Below are positions 53,501 to 61,147 of a stretch of 64,000 nt of DNA, piece after piece; positions within the stretch are counted from its first letter, which is position 1, and each line of letters begins with the position of its first letter. Origin of the DNA: Bryobacterales bacterium (lineage in GTDB: Bacteria > Acidobacteriota > Terriglobia > Bryobacterales > Bryobacteraceae); assembly GCA_020847975.1 (NCBI GenBank), contig JADLBD010000282.1, forward strand, positions 16,400 to 80,399, written 5' to 3'. The position numbers and the translations under genes are program-made. The notes under the pieces were generated by a model that did not search any database, was not told the origin of the DNA, and saw nothing but the letters and a program-made list of their open reading frames with translations.

Positions 53501-53881
53501 GGCACCGGCGTTCTCTCCCGCCCCGATTTCGTGGCCGGACAACCGGCCAACCTCCCGGGCGACCAGAGAACCTGGGGCCGCTGGTTCAACACGAGCGCGT
53601 TCACGTTTGCGCCCTACGGCCGGTTCGGCAATATGACCCGTAACGCGATCCGCGCCCCGGGCATGACCAACTTCGACTTCGCCGCAAACAAGTTCTTCGC
53701 CATCACCGAGCGGACGCGGTTTGAATTTCGCACGGAGTTCTACAACATCTTCAACAACTACAATCCCGATTCGTACGCGCTCGATCGCAGCATCACCTCG
53801 GCCAACTTCGGCAAAATCGGCGGCGGCGTGACGGGCATCACCACTCGGGTGATCCAACTCGGCGCGAAGCTCTACTTCTAA
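50591..53881 (+). CDS. TonB-dependent receptor, Oar-like with N-terminal CNA-B domain (receptor 5)
   Basis: This 1096-residue protein has a signal peptide (KKTIALAFLILASTLPLCAQ), a CNA-B domain (GVVRDVSGAVVPDVAIT; SGNYSLPFLKPGSYSIS), a plug-like region with LPLNGRNFVQLAQL and a barrel ending AKLYF. The frame continues 83 codons upstream, but the signal peptide marks the ATG at 50591. A heparinase II/III-like gene begins 12 bases after the stop, which points to an acidic polysaccharide such as a uronate- or glycosaminoglycan-like polymer as ligand. The membrane regulator gene diverges upstream. Confidence 0.93.
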   Translation: MKKTIALAFLILASTLPLCAQQNFATIVGVVRDVSGAVVPDVAITAIGQADNVRRETRSDGSGNYSLPFLKPGSYSISAASSGFQTQQAAITLDTQQTARLDFTLKVGDVSERVTVEASAAVLQTENATVGTVIDSGKITDLPLNGRNFVQLAQLVPGVQGATPGSMAARSARGSIGQSDQSYGSTNMSANGNRDTFNRFYLDGIEFSVGQVYYPFSPSVDSLSEFKVETSTYSAEMGGAPGAHVNLTTRRGDNRFTGALWEFNRNNDLTQTYDAVAGKGVTSPRLNRNQYGARIGGPLLVPKLYNGKDKTFFFFNWESGKMAQGAPARYAIVPAEAARNGDFRGLVNARTGQPITLKDPLNIGIVNNVIPKQFLSKPSQVLLGFTPMPNISAGNYNFLAAAPSVIPWQNNYLGRIDHSLTTNDALFFRIVIDDRLSTGIPFWGHDEYSPGQTSRHVVGSWIHTFSPRVVNEFRGGLNSLEAFQKMGSSFDPAYDVANKMGIPMASKDPRTFGPPTASISGPDGDYNVFSMVRNIGPQDGSEDNFEYVDTLSWQRGSHFLKFGGDVTYRIETLDHANSPRGIFSFDGLYTGSALADFMLGYVRTGSINPNPSQHELRTWWHSYFVNDDWKVTPRLSLTLGVRYDYFRPWTEVNNKILDIELNGFLPTRQVDPTNATCGRAVQCGDHKNFSPRLGFAYRPSFSDDAVIRGGYGIYYIPITTSELDNLPIAYNSTTSASVTGSLSGIPDIMFANPFTGAGVASNRVSNFAVDQNMKSQMVQQWNLTVQKKLPGSFLLDVGYVGSKGSRLIATVGDVNRPIDVVDPRTPGLPSINARRPNQAFLRPITGEKTVGMSNYQSLQVKLERRLATGLTLLQAYTWSKAIDSPTDMGGLYGVGVLPGGIQDMYNFANEKALAAFDVTQRSVTTVLYDLPFFKGSRGLTRTLLGGWQVSTIALFQSGFPATIGANRDTTGTGVLSRPDFVAGQPANLPGDQRTWGRWFNTSAFTFAPYGRFGNMTRNAIRAPGMTNFDFAANKFFAITERTRFEFRTEFYNIFNNYNPDSYALDRSITSANFGKIGGGVTGITTRVIQLGAKLYF

Positions 53882-53893
53882 CGGCAACCCGGC

Positions 53894-55873
53894 ATGAAGA
53901 AATTGTCCGGCCGGCGGAAGACGCAATACTTCATGCGCTGGTTTTGTTTACTGGCCGCCGCGGCGGGTATGGCGCCGGCCCAGCCCGTTCTCTCGCCGTG
54001 TCCGCCGGAGCGCGTGCTCGAACTCCTCGATTTGGACCGTCCCGGCCTCGGGCGCGTCCGGGAGGCGGCCGGCAACCATGCTCTGGCCTTGGCCCGGCTG
54101 CTCGATTACTACAGGAACCGGGGAACGGTGCGCTACGACACCCGGATTTCTCCCGCCGGCGCCGCGGAAATCGCCGCGGCGCGCGCCACCCTCGCTCACG
54201 TCCTCGACGTCGGTTTGGGCTACCCGCCGCAGCGCTACGGCGCCGATATCAACTGGATGGCGGATCCGGTCCGCGACATCGAGTGGGTGGCCGGCGTCCA
54301 GCGCTTCTATTGGCAGACACCCCTGCTGCGCGCCTGGGCCGCGACGCACGACACCGTTTACGCCCGCGGCTGGATGGACATGACAGCCGATTGGATTCGC
54401 AAACACCCGGTGGACCCGAACCACTTCGCCTGGCTCGATATCCAGGTCGGCATCCGCGCCGCCCGCTTCGCCGAAGCTTTCGATCTGCTGAGGGCTTCCC
54501 CGGCAATGAACGCCGGGTTCCTCGAGACGCTGCTCGCGAGTGTCTACGACCACGGCCGCAAAATGTCGCTCTACCCGAGAACGACCCCTCACAACAAGGC
54601 CGTCATCGAGGCCGTGGGGCTGCTGCGCCTGGCGGTGATGTTTCCCGAGTTCAAAGATTCGGGCCGTTGGATTGCCAAAGCGTGGGAAGTGCTCTCCAGC
54701 AACCTTCCGCGCCAGGTAACCCCGGAGGGCGTTCAGCGCGAGTGGACGCCGAACTATCACCAACTGGTGGCGTCGCTGATGCTTCACACGCTGCTGCTGG
54801 CCGATGCCAACGGTCTGCCCTCTCCGCCGCCGCTGCGTGACCTGACTGCGAAAATGTTCGACGTCTGGTTCGCCATGACCGCTCCCGACGGATGGCAGCC
54901 CATGTTCGGCGACGGGCGGCGGCCACCGGATGGTAAGCCCGATCCGTCTGACCTGCTGCTGGCAGCCAGGCTATTCGGCCGGCCGGAGTTCCACGCCGTC
55001 ACCGGTAACGGCAAGGCGAGCGCGCCCCGCTGGCTCTCCCGCGCATTCCCGGAATCAGGAATGTACTTCTTCCGCTCGGGCTGGGATCGTGATGCCACCT
55101 ACCTCGCGCTGCACTCGAGTCCGCCCGCCATCTCCGCGCACGATCAGCCGGACAACGGCACGTTCGAATTATATGCCGGAAGACGCTGGCTGATCGAGGA
55201 CAGCGGCTCGTTTGCTTACCCCGACACGCCGTTCGCCAAAGAGCGCGACTGGTTCAGCCGCACCGCCGCCCATGCGACGCTGACGCTCGATGGAGCCAAC
55301 TCGCGGAACGCCCACCGCCACCTCCTTTGGCAGACGGGCGCCGGTGGAGACACGTTGGCGTTTGAAAACGAATCCTACCCGCGCCTGACCCACCGGCGGA
55401 CCGTCTTCTTCGCCGGCAGGCGGTGGTTCGTCTTCGTGGATGAGGCCCTTGGCGATGCGCCGGGCAAGTTGGAACTGCGCTTCCCGTTTCCACCCGGCAG
55501 GATCCACGTGGACCGGCGGGAAAAATGGGCACGAACCGGTTTCGCCCAAGGGACCAACCTGCTGGTCTGGGCGCCGCCGGAAGACCAGGCCAGCCTGGAA
55601 CTCGAAGAAGGCCAGATCAGTTACACATTGAACCGCAAGCAGGCGCGGCAAGTGGCCGTCTATCGTCATCAGCATCCCGCCCCGGCGGTGTTTGTGACGC
55701 TGCTCGCGCCATATGACGGCGCCCAGCCGCCGCGTCCCTCCATTCGGATTAAAGGAGAGTTCCAGCCCGGCCAACCCCGCCTCGAACTGGACCTAACCAT
55801 CGGCAACGAACATTGGCTCATGGGCCGCGACCTCAGCCTGAAAACCGCATGGATCACTCAGACCAAAGAGTGA
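53894..55873 (+). CDS. Heparinase II/III-like polysaccharide lyase, exported
   Basis: This 659-residue protein has a leader (FMRWFCLLAAAAGMAPAQP), an alpha/alpha-toroid half (about 60-370) with YGADINWMADPVRDIEWV and the conserved FAWLDIQVGIRAARFAEA. A C-terminal beta-sandwich half follows (about 385-640), with DQPDNGTFELYAGRRWLIED and FSRTAAHATLTLDGANS. This is the plan of heparinase II/III and related alginate or oligo-alginate lyases. Catalytic Tyr/His candidates lie in NYHQLVAS and in the SAHDQPDNGT loop. The ATG at 53894 gives a charged n-region; an ATG at 53933 is possible. It directly follows receptor 5. Confidence 0.85.
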   Translation: MKKLSGRRKTQYFMRWFCLLAAAAGMAPAQPVLSPCPPERVLELLDLDRPGLGRVREAAGNHALALARLLDYYRNRGTVRYDTRISPAGAAEIAAARATLAHVLDVGLGYPPQRYGADINWMADPVRDIEWVAGVQRFYWQTPLLRAWAATHDTVYARGWMDMTADWIRKHPVDPNHFAWLDIQVGIRAARFAEAFDLLRASPAMNAGFLETLLASVYDHGRKMSLYPRTTPHNKAVIEAVGLLRLAVMFPEFKDSGRWIAKAWEVLSSNLPRQVTPEGVQREWTPNYHQLVASLMLHTLLLADANGLPSPPPLRDLTAKMFDVWFAMTAPDGWQPMFGDGRRPPDGKPDPSDLLLAARLFGRPEFHAVTGNGKASAPRWLSRAFPESGMYFFRSGWDRDATYLALHSSPPAISAHDQPDNGTFELYAGRRWLIEDSGSFAYPDTPFAKERDWFSRTAAHATLTLDGANSRNAHRHLLWQTGAGGDTLAFENESYPRLTHRRTVFFAGRRWFVFVDEALGDAPGKLELRFPFPPGRIHVDRREKWARTGFAQGTNLLVWAPPEDQASLELEEGQISYTLNRKQARQVAVYRHQHPAPAVFVTLLAPYDGAQPPRPSIRIKGEFQPGQPRLELDLTIGNEHWLMGRDLSLKTAWITQTKE

Positions 55874-55956
55874 ACAGATCCGGCGGGCCCACGCTCGACA
55901 ACGCAGGGCCGAAACGCCACGGCTACAGACGACGTTCCTGTGGTGGTTACGATGCC

Positions 55957-56721
55957 TTACTTCACCGGTTCGCCGGTTCTTCCGAGGCGGCGGCTAAGAC
56001 ACCCGGGACAGGTGCAGGTGTCTCGGAAGTTGTGTTTGTGCGATAGACCATGGATCACACCGTCGGCTTCGTCAAAGCGATTGGCAATGATATCCATATA
56101 TTGGGCGTCACCGCTGTTGTAACGGCGAAAAACCGAATAGGCGACATGATCGGCAAGTTGTATCAGGCGCGAAGCTTTCGAGTCGACGAAGAACGGTGTG
56201 TCAGCGATATTCTTCAAGGAACCCCACCTTGTTCCCACCTTGCGGAATTCACGGCTGAGCCGCTGCAGCGAGGTCTCTCGGGTGGTTTTGTCGAGGATGA
56301 TCATGCCACGCTGCTGATCTCCTTGCTGCCGCCGCCGCATCAAGAAATAGTCGAAACGTTGGCAAAGATCCTCGAAGGCCATTTCAACAGGATCCGTGCT
56401 GGGATAAGAATGCTTGTGAATCGCGCAAGCGAATAGGCGCATAGTATCGTAGCTGTTTTCAGTTACCTTGAGAACGGCCTTCAAGACACCGCGAGCGTCG
56501 TCGATGGTGAGGCTCTTCCATGGATCCGCGCGTCTTGAAAAGATGGTGGAGGCGTGGAATTCAACATCTTCGGGGTTCTTGTCATACGGCGTCGCGAGTT
56601 TGTCCAGCTCCCGGCTGAACCAATCCACCTGCGCCTCATAAACGCACACGCCGCCCAATACAAAGTACTCTTCAGCAGGGTTCCCCGGCGACCCCGCATC
56701 GTCGAGGTAGAGGAGGTACAT
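55957..56721 (-). CDS. DUF3800 family protein
   Basis: This is a 254-residue protein that begins MYLLYLDDAGSPGNPAEEYF, the DUF3800 signature (Y-x-D-[DE]-[AS]-G), with an RNase-H-like core: HASTIFSRRADPWKSL, GMIILDKTTRETSLQRL and the late acidic QLADHVAYSVFRRY. It ends in a Cys pair (CTCPGC). DUF3800 proteins are often found with mobile elements or defence genes, and their substrate is not settled. Upstream on the minus strand a TATAAT (56795-56790) could be its -10 box. The longer frame upstream lacks a ribosome site, while MYLL follows the expected start. Confidence 0.82.
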   Translation of the reverse strand: MYLLYLDDAGSPGNPAEEYFVLGGVCVYEAQVDWFSRELDKLATPYDKNPEDVEFHASTIFSRRADPWKSLTIDDARGVLKAVLKVTENSYDTMRLFACAIHKHSYPSTDPVEMAFEDLCQRFDYFLMRRRQQGDQQRGMIILDKTTRETSLQRLSREFRKVGTRWGSLKNIADTPFFVDSKASRLIQLADHVAYSVFRRYNSGDAQYMDIIANRFDEADGVIHGLSHKHNFRDTCTCPGCLSRRLGRTGEPVK

Positions 56722-57148
56722 AAAGAAAAGGCAGCCGAGTGAGCTTACGCCCAACGGACCGCAACTGCAGCCCTCTCAACCGCACCTCCATTATATGACA
56801 ATCTCTAGTTTTCGGTGTGGTCCAAGTCTTGTCTAATACAGAATGAGCCTGAAGCCCGACCGTGTTTCCAACACAAGAACCATCGCCTACTACTCGATCG
56901 ACAACGCGCAAAACCGGGAAGCCCCGAAGACCGTGACGTTGACTTTTCCGCGGTAGACTGCAAGTCAAACAGGAAGATGTACTCCGGGCGCCCTGCCGCT
57001 ACCTGGTACCAGGTGTGGCAGGGCGCTTTCGCTTCGATTACAGCCGCGCGGAAGCCCTCCGCGAAAACCACGGCAGAAAGCGTCACCAAACAACAGTATT
57101 GACAATTGTTCGAGCTTATGGCTCAATCCATACGAGAGGTGGCGATCA
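56722..57148. other. Gap with a large hairpin and a 37-codon frame
   Basis: This stretch of about 430 bases carries the presumed DUF3800 promoter, a short + strand frame (56843-56956, MSLKPDRVSNTRTIAYYS..., ending TAG, no recognised domain) and a strong inverted repeat at 56988-57026. I see no full gene. Together with the AraC remnant that follows, it looks like a site of gene decay. Confidence 0.5.
56988..57026 (+). terminator. Long hairpin, possible terminator
   Basis: GCGCCCTGCC (56988-56997) pairs with GGCAGGGCGC (57017-57026). Inside it, ACCTGGTACCAGGT (57001-57014) is a perfect palindrome. Together they give about 17 base pairs with a small bulge, followed by TTTCGC. It could end a transcript from the left or be the end of a lost element. 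Confidence 0.4.
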
Positions 57149-57309
57149 ATGAAGTCCGATCGCGGAATCTCAGAGGTGCGGCGCATCATTAGAGCAGAAC
57201 TCCACGGCAATTTATCCGTGGCAACGTTGGCTGAGTGCAACTGTCTCCTTCTCGTCCGCTCCATAACCTTTCCTGTCGCAAAGTCCGCTCTCCTCAGCCA
57301 AGTCGATAA
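57149..57309 (+). pseudogene. Frameshifted remnant of an AraC-type regulator HTH domain
   Basis: From the ATG at 57149 the frame reads ISEVRRIIRAELHGNLSVAT then LAE, which matches the first helices of an AraC-type DNA-binding domain. At about 57235 the similarity moves to another frame, which reads VQLSPSRPLHNLSCRKVRSP before TAA at 57307. In AraC proteins this is where LSPSR..HLF...G.SP is expected. The rest of the domain is missing. So a regulator gene has decayed here through a frameshift and truncation, just before the CNA-B protein gene. The assignment is by pattern recognition only. Confidence 0.5.
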
Positions 57310-57390
57310 CCCCGTAACGCCGTCGATCCACCGTCGATCCCTGTGAAAGCACGGCCCAATAGGCGGACAAATTACCTGGAGGTGTTGCAA

Positions 57391-59130
57391 ATGTCAAGAG
57401 CTTTACCGGCGCGAATTACTCACAGTGTGACTCTGGGAATGGGGTTGCTGCTGGCGGCAGCCGCAGCCGCCCAAAGCGACGTTCCTGCGACTACAATCGC
57501 TGGCACGCTGATGGATGGGTCGACCAATTTGCCGATTGCCGGGGGGAAAGTGGTCTTTCAGCGGCTGGAGAAAGGCAACGTCCTGACAGGGCCGCGGTTA
57601 TTCGATATCGATCCCGCAAAGGCCGATGCCGGTGGGAATGCCGTTCGTCTCGCCACATTAACCGATGCGGTTGGAAAGTTCCGGTTTCGTGTCAGCGGGA
57701 AATGCACGTTCGCGCTGTTCAGCGATGCGCCCGGTTATGTGCGGGTGGACCATGTTCACCACGACAACACCTATGAACTGGATAGTGAGAGCGGCAAGAG
57801 CGGCATTGTCATTCGCTTGACGCCCCAACTCACCATATCAGGCCGGGTGACGGATAGCGAAACGAAGCAACCGGTCCGCGGAATTGCGGTCGTGCCCAAT
57901 CAGTTCCACGTGACGAGCACCGGCCGGGTGCTCTTTCCTAGCGGGAATGCCGCGACAACGGATGATTCCGGCACGTTCCGCCTGTCGGGCTTGGCCCCGG
58001 GAGAATACTACCTGGAGGTTCGGCCACCGCTAGGTGCGAAAATCCAAGAAGCGAAGCCCGTAGCTTGTTTTCGAAATCTGGTCCAAAAGTCGTACACTGC
58101 TACGTGGTATCCCGGGGTAGAACGTTCGCAAGATGCCGTGCCCTTGAGATTGGTGGACGGATCCGCTCTCGATCATCTTGATATACGAATTAGGAAGCGG
58201 AAGACCGCTTCCATCCGGGGCCGGGTTCTAAGCGCGGAAGACCTGGGGCAGGCCGACATATTTCTGGGACTCTCCGGCGTTACGAGCGAAGTGGCAGGCA
58301 GCAGCTTCCGTCTGATCGCCGGCGGCAAGGTCAAGGCGGGCACTCAGTTTCAGGTGGACGGGCTTGCCCCCGGCATGTATTTTCTAACCGCCAACACCGC
58401 GGCCGAACAGCGCCGCGACATGAAGTCGGCGACTCTCACCCTGGAAGTGGGCGACGAAAACCAGGATCATCTCGACTTGCGGCTTCGAAACGGAGTTCAT
58501 TTGCGGGGCCGCGTGCAACTCAAAGGCCGCCAGGAGAGCAATGAGGAGTTTTCGCTGCCGGTAGAGAACATGCAAGTCCACCTTTCTCCGCTGGTCCACG
58601 CGGCCTTTATCACGGAATCTCCAGTTGGCGTGGACAGCAAAACGGGGGCTTTCGATGTCGAAGGGGCCATTCCTGACCGCTACCGGCTCCTGTTATTCAA
58701 CGCACCCGCCGGATACAAAATCGCGGAAACGGAGTACAACGGGACACTATGCGCGAACGGTATCCTGACCATTGATCCAAACGCGAACTTTCACCAACTG
58801 CGAATCAAACTGGCGCCGGCTACCAGTTCACTCACGATAACAGCGGCCGACGGAACACGGCCCGCGGTCGCCGCGACAGTGCTGTTGGTTCCGGACGCCG
58901 TAGATGATCAGGCTTTCTATACAGCCTTGCAGCAAGCGACGACGGATCGCGACGGCCGCGTCACTATCGGTCAACTGCTTCCGGGCGCTTACCGGGTCTT
59001 CGCGTACACCAACGGTTCCGCGTGGGCAAGCGACCCGTACCTGAAGCAGAGGGTGCTTGCGGGCCACAAGGTCCAGCTTGCGGAGAATGAGGCAGCAACA
59101 CTTGACTTGCGTCCTCACAAGCTGAATTAG
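57391..59130 (+). CDS. Secreted protein with several CNA-B/regulatory-like domains
   Basis: This 579-residue exported protein (signal region VTLGMGLLLAAAAAAQS) is built from about four to five carboxypeptidase-regulatory-like beta-sandwiches: GTLMDGSTNLPIAGGKVVF, then LTISGRVTDSETKQPVRG with GTFRLSGLAPGEYYLEV, then SIRGRVLSAEDLGQADIFL with FQVDGLAPGMYFLTA, and LTITAADGTRPAVAATVLL with DGRVTIGQLLPGAYRVFA. There is no catalytic motif. It probably acts as an adhesive or scaffold protein on the cell surface. GGAGG at 57378 is well spaced from the ATG. Its last 167 bases overlap, tail to tail, the open frame of the YfhO-like gene. Confidence 0.82.
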   Translation: MSRALPARITHSVTLGMGLLLAAAAAAQSDVPATTIAGTLMDGSTNLPIAGGKVVFQRLEKGNVLTGPRLFDIDPAKADAGGNAVRLATLTDAVGKFRFRVSGKCTFALFSDAPGYVRVDHVHHDNTYELDSESGKSGIVIRLTPQLTISGRVTDSETKQPVRGIAVVPNQFHVTSTGRVLFPSGNAATTDDSGTFRLSGLAPGEYYLEVRPPLGAKIQEAKPVACFRNLVQKSYTATWYPGVERSQDAVPLRLVDGSALDHLDIRIRKRKTASIRGRVLSAEDLGQADIFLGLSGVTSEVAGSSFRLIAGGKVKAGTQFQVDGLAPGMYFLTANTAAEQRRDMKSATLTLEVGDENQDHLDLRLRNGVHLRGRVQLKGRQESNEEFSLPVENMQVHLSPLVHAAFITESPVGVDSKTGAFDVEGAIPDRYRLLLFNAPAGYKIAETEYNGTLCANGILTIDPNANFHQLRIKLAPATSSLTITAADGTRPAVAATVLLVPDAVDDQAFYTALQQATTDRDGRVTIGQLLPGAYRVFAYTNGSAWASDPYLKQRVLAGHKVQLAENEAATLDLRPHKLN

Positions 59131-61147
59131 GTTCGGCCCCAGTAGCCTGCTTTCGCAGCCACACAATCGCCCCGGATAGCAGCCCGGCAAGGCTCAGCAC
59201 AATCCCCGCAATCTCTGTCGACGGATGGTAGTCCATCCTCACCACGTGTTCTCCCTTCCCCGCAACCACCGCCCGAAGCGCTCCGTAGGCCTCCGTCAAC
59301 AGGACATCTTTACCATCGACGACAGCTTTCCAGCCGGGATAAAACGTGTCCGCCACCACCACCGCCGCCCGGCATGGCAGCCTCACCCGCAGCCCCAGAG
59401 AATCGCTCCGCCGCCACAAGACCCGGATCTCCTCCGTCCCCTCGCAGGTCTCCAGGTCAGGCGCCGGCCCAAGGGTAAGCAGAGTACGGTGAAGGTCCGT
59501 GCGGCTGTCCTGAATACGCTTCCGCAGGTCGTCCGCGCTTTCTACTTTCACAGCCTCATGCGCAATCCACTCGCGCTTGCCCGGATGCGCTTTTGCCTTC
59601 CACTCCAACATCCCGGTCTGCTGCTGGAACCCGGCTTCATGGGTCACACCAAACAGCTCCTGCGTCCTCTCCGTGTGCAGTTCGTGAAGCAACAGATTCC
59701 GGCTCGCCGCGGCCACGAACCCGCGCAACTGGTCGACGCCGAGCAGGTCGCCGATATTGGCGCGCAACTCCGCCGGATCGCCCACCACCCTCCCAACTCC
59801 TTCCGGCGCCGGCTGCCTCCGGAATGCCTGTAGCCGCGGCGCGCAAACAGCCGCCGTCCGGGTGTCCGTAATGCGCTCTTGACGGACCCCATACCACTCA
59901 TGCAGCGCGATACCCAGCAACACCACGAATGCGGCCGCCTGTAGCGCCCTGCCGTACGGGCTGACACGGCGCAGAACCCACTGCATGCCGTACGCAGCCA
60001 GAAGACACAACCCCAGCGCCAGCAGGTAAGCCCCGCGATTCGGGTGCCTTGCCTTCCCTAAATAGGGAACAATCGTCACCAGCAAGTGGTGCACGGGCGT
60101 GTGAACCCCCAAAACATAAAGCGAGGAAAATGTGACCAGCCCCACCGCCATCCTCACGCCGGGTTGCTTCCTCCACAGCAAACCCACCAGCGCCAGAGCA
60201 CACATCGTCACGCCCACGTACAGCGTCGACATTGCCTGCGGCGCCTGCTTCGGGATCATCACTTGCCAGATGTCTTCCGGAGACACCGAATGCTCCCCGA
60301 ACAAGGCATACGGAATCTGTTCGTTCCAACTCACCGGCTCGGGCGTGCCCGCCCACCGCCTTGCCTGCCGCGCGAATTCCAAGGAGGGCAGAATCTGCGC
60401 CGCACTCACGGCGCCCGCAATGGCCGCCCCAAACAAAAATGCCCGCATCTGTTTCCACTCGAACTGCCGCCTTCGCAGTCCTCTCGCGAACAGCCAGGCT
60501 CCCCACACGCCCATCGTCGCCACCGTATTCAACAGCGGAATCTCGTGATGCCCGGAAAGCCAGGACAACCCAAGACACACCCCGTAGCCCGCGGCGTTCT
60601 GTAACCCGTCCCCCCGCTGCCGCAACACGCGCAGCAGAAACAGAAGGATCACAGGAGTCCACACTGCACCGTTCAGTACATCAAGCCAGGGGATTGTGGC
60701 CAGAAACCCCGAAAGCGAGAACCCCGCGCCTCCCAGCACGGACGCCATCCGCCCCAAACCTGCCTCCCGGCACAGCAGGTACATGAATAGCGCCGCCTGA
60801 ATATGAATCCACACGTAGTAGAGGTTGAGAAGGGAAAACCGCAGCCCGCCATACCCATCCAGCGGCAGCGCCGCAAGCAGCAGATTCAGTGGATACAGCG
60901 GACCCGGCTGCGTCTCCCCCACCAGCGGCTGCCCGCACCAGATGTGCGGATCCCAGAACGGAAAATGCCCCGCATGCAGTTCCGTGGCAATGAACTGCAA
61001 CCGCGGAATTTCCAGCGTGCACATGTCCCAATGGTCGAACCAGACGTGGTGCTCATTCAGGAACAAAGGCGCGTAGAACACCGCACAGACCAGCGCCAGG
61101 AAGAGAGGCGCCGCTGTCGGCAGTCTATTTTGGACCCGGCTCCACAT
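58964..61147 (-). CDS. YfhO-like multi-pass membrane protein (putative glycosyltransferase)
   Basis: This is a 727-residue protein with about a dozen membrane helices (for example LFLALVCAVFYAPLFLNEHH; TLYVGVTMCALALVGLLW) and a soluble C-terminal part with TFYPGWKAVVDGKDV and AVVAGKGEHVVRMDYHPS. These segments are typical of bacterial YfhO-type GT-C proteins, which glycosylate lipid-linked or cell-wall polymers. Acidic residues after TM1 (HVWFDHWDM) fit the GT-C active loop. The ATG at 61147 overlaps the CDF gene end by 23 bases. The last 50 or so residues (after VWLRKQATG) look random and overlap the convergent gene, so the true end may be unusual or a stop may have been lost. Confidence 0.78.
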   Translation of the reverse strand: MWSRVQNRLPTAAPLFLALVCAVFYAPLFLNEHHVWFDHWDMCTLEIPRLQFIATELHAGHFPFWDPHIWCGQPLVGETQPGPLYPLNLLLAALPLDGYGGLRFSLLNLYYVWIHIQAALFMYLLCREAGLGRMASVLGGAGFSLSGFLATIPWLDVLNGAVWTPVILLFLLRVLRQRGDGLQNAAGYGVCLGLSWLSGHHEIPLLNTVATMGVWGAWLFARGLRRRQFEWKQMRAFLFGAAIAGAVSAAQILPSLEFARQARRWAGTPEPVSWNEQIPYALFGEHSVSPEDIWQVMIPKQAPQAMSTLYVGVTMCALALVGLLWRKQPGVRMAVGLVTFSSLYVLGVHTPVHHLLVTIVPYLGKARHPNRGAYLLALGLCLLAAYGMQWVLRRVSPYGRALQAAAFVVLLGIALHEWYGVRQERITDTRTAAVCAPRLQAFRRQPAPEGVGRVVGDPAELRANIGDLLGVDQLRGFVAAASRNLLLHELHTERTQELFGVTHEAGFQQQTGMLEWKAKAHPGKREWIAHEAVKVESADDLRKRIQDSRTDLHRTLLTLGPAPDLETCEGTEEIRVLWRRSDSLGLRVRLPCRAAVVVADTFYPGWKAVVDGKDVLLTEAYGALRAVVAGKGEHVVRMDYHPSTEIAGIVLSLAGLLSGAIVWLRKQATGAEPNSACEDASQVLLPHSPQAGPCGPQAPSASGTGRLPTRNRWCTRRPGKRPEAVDR

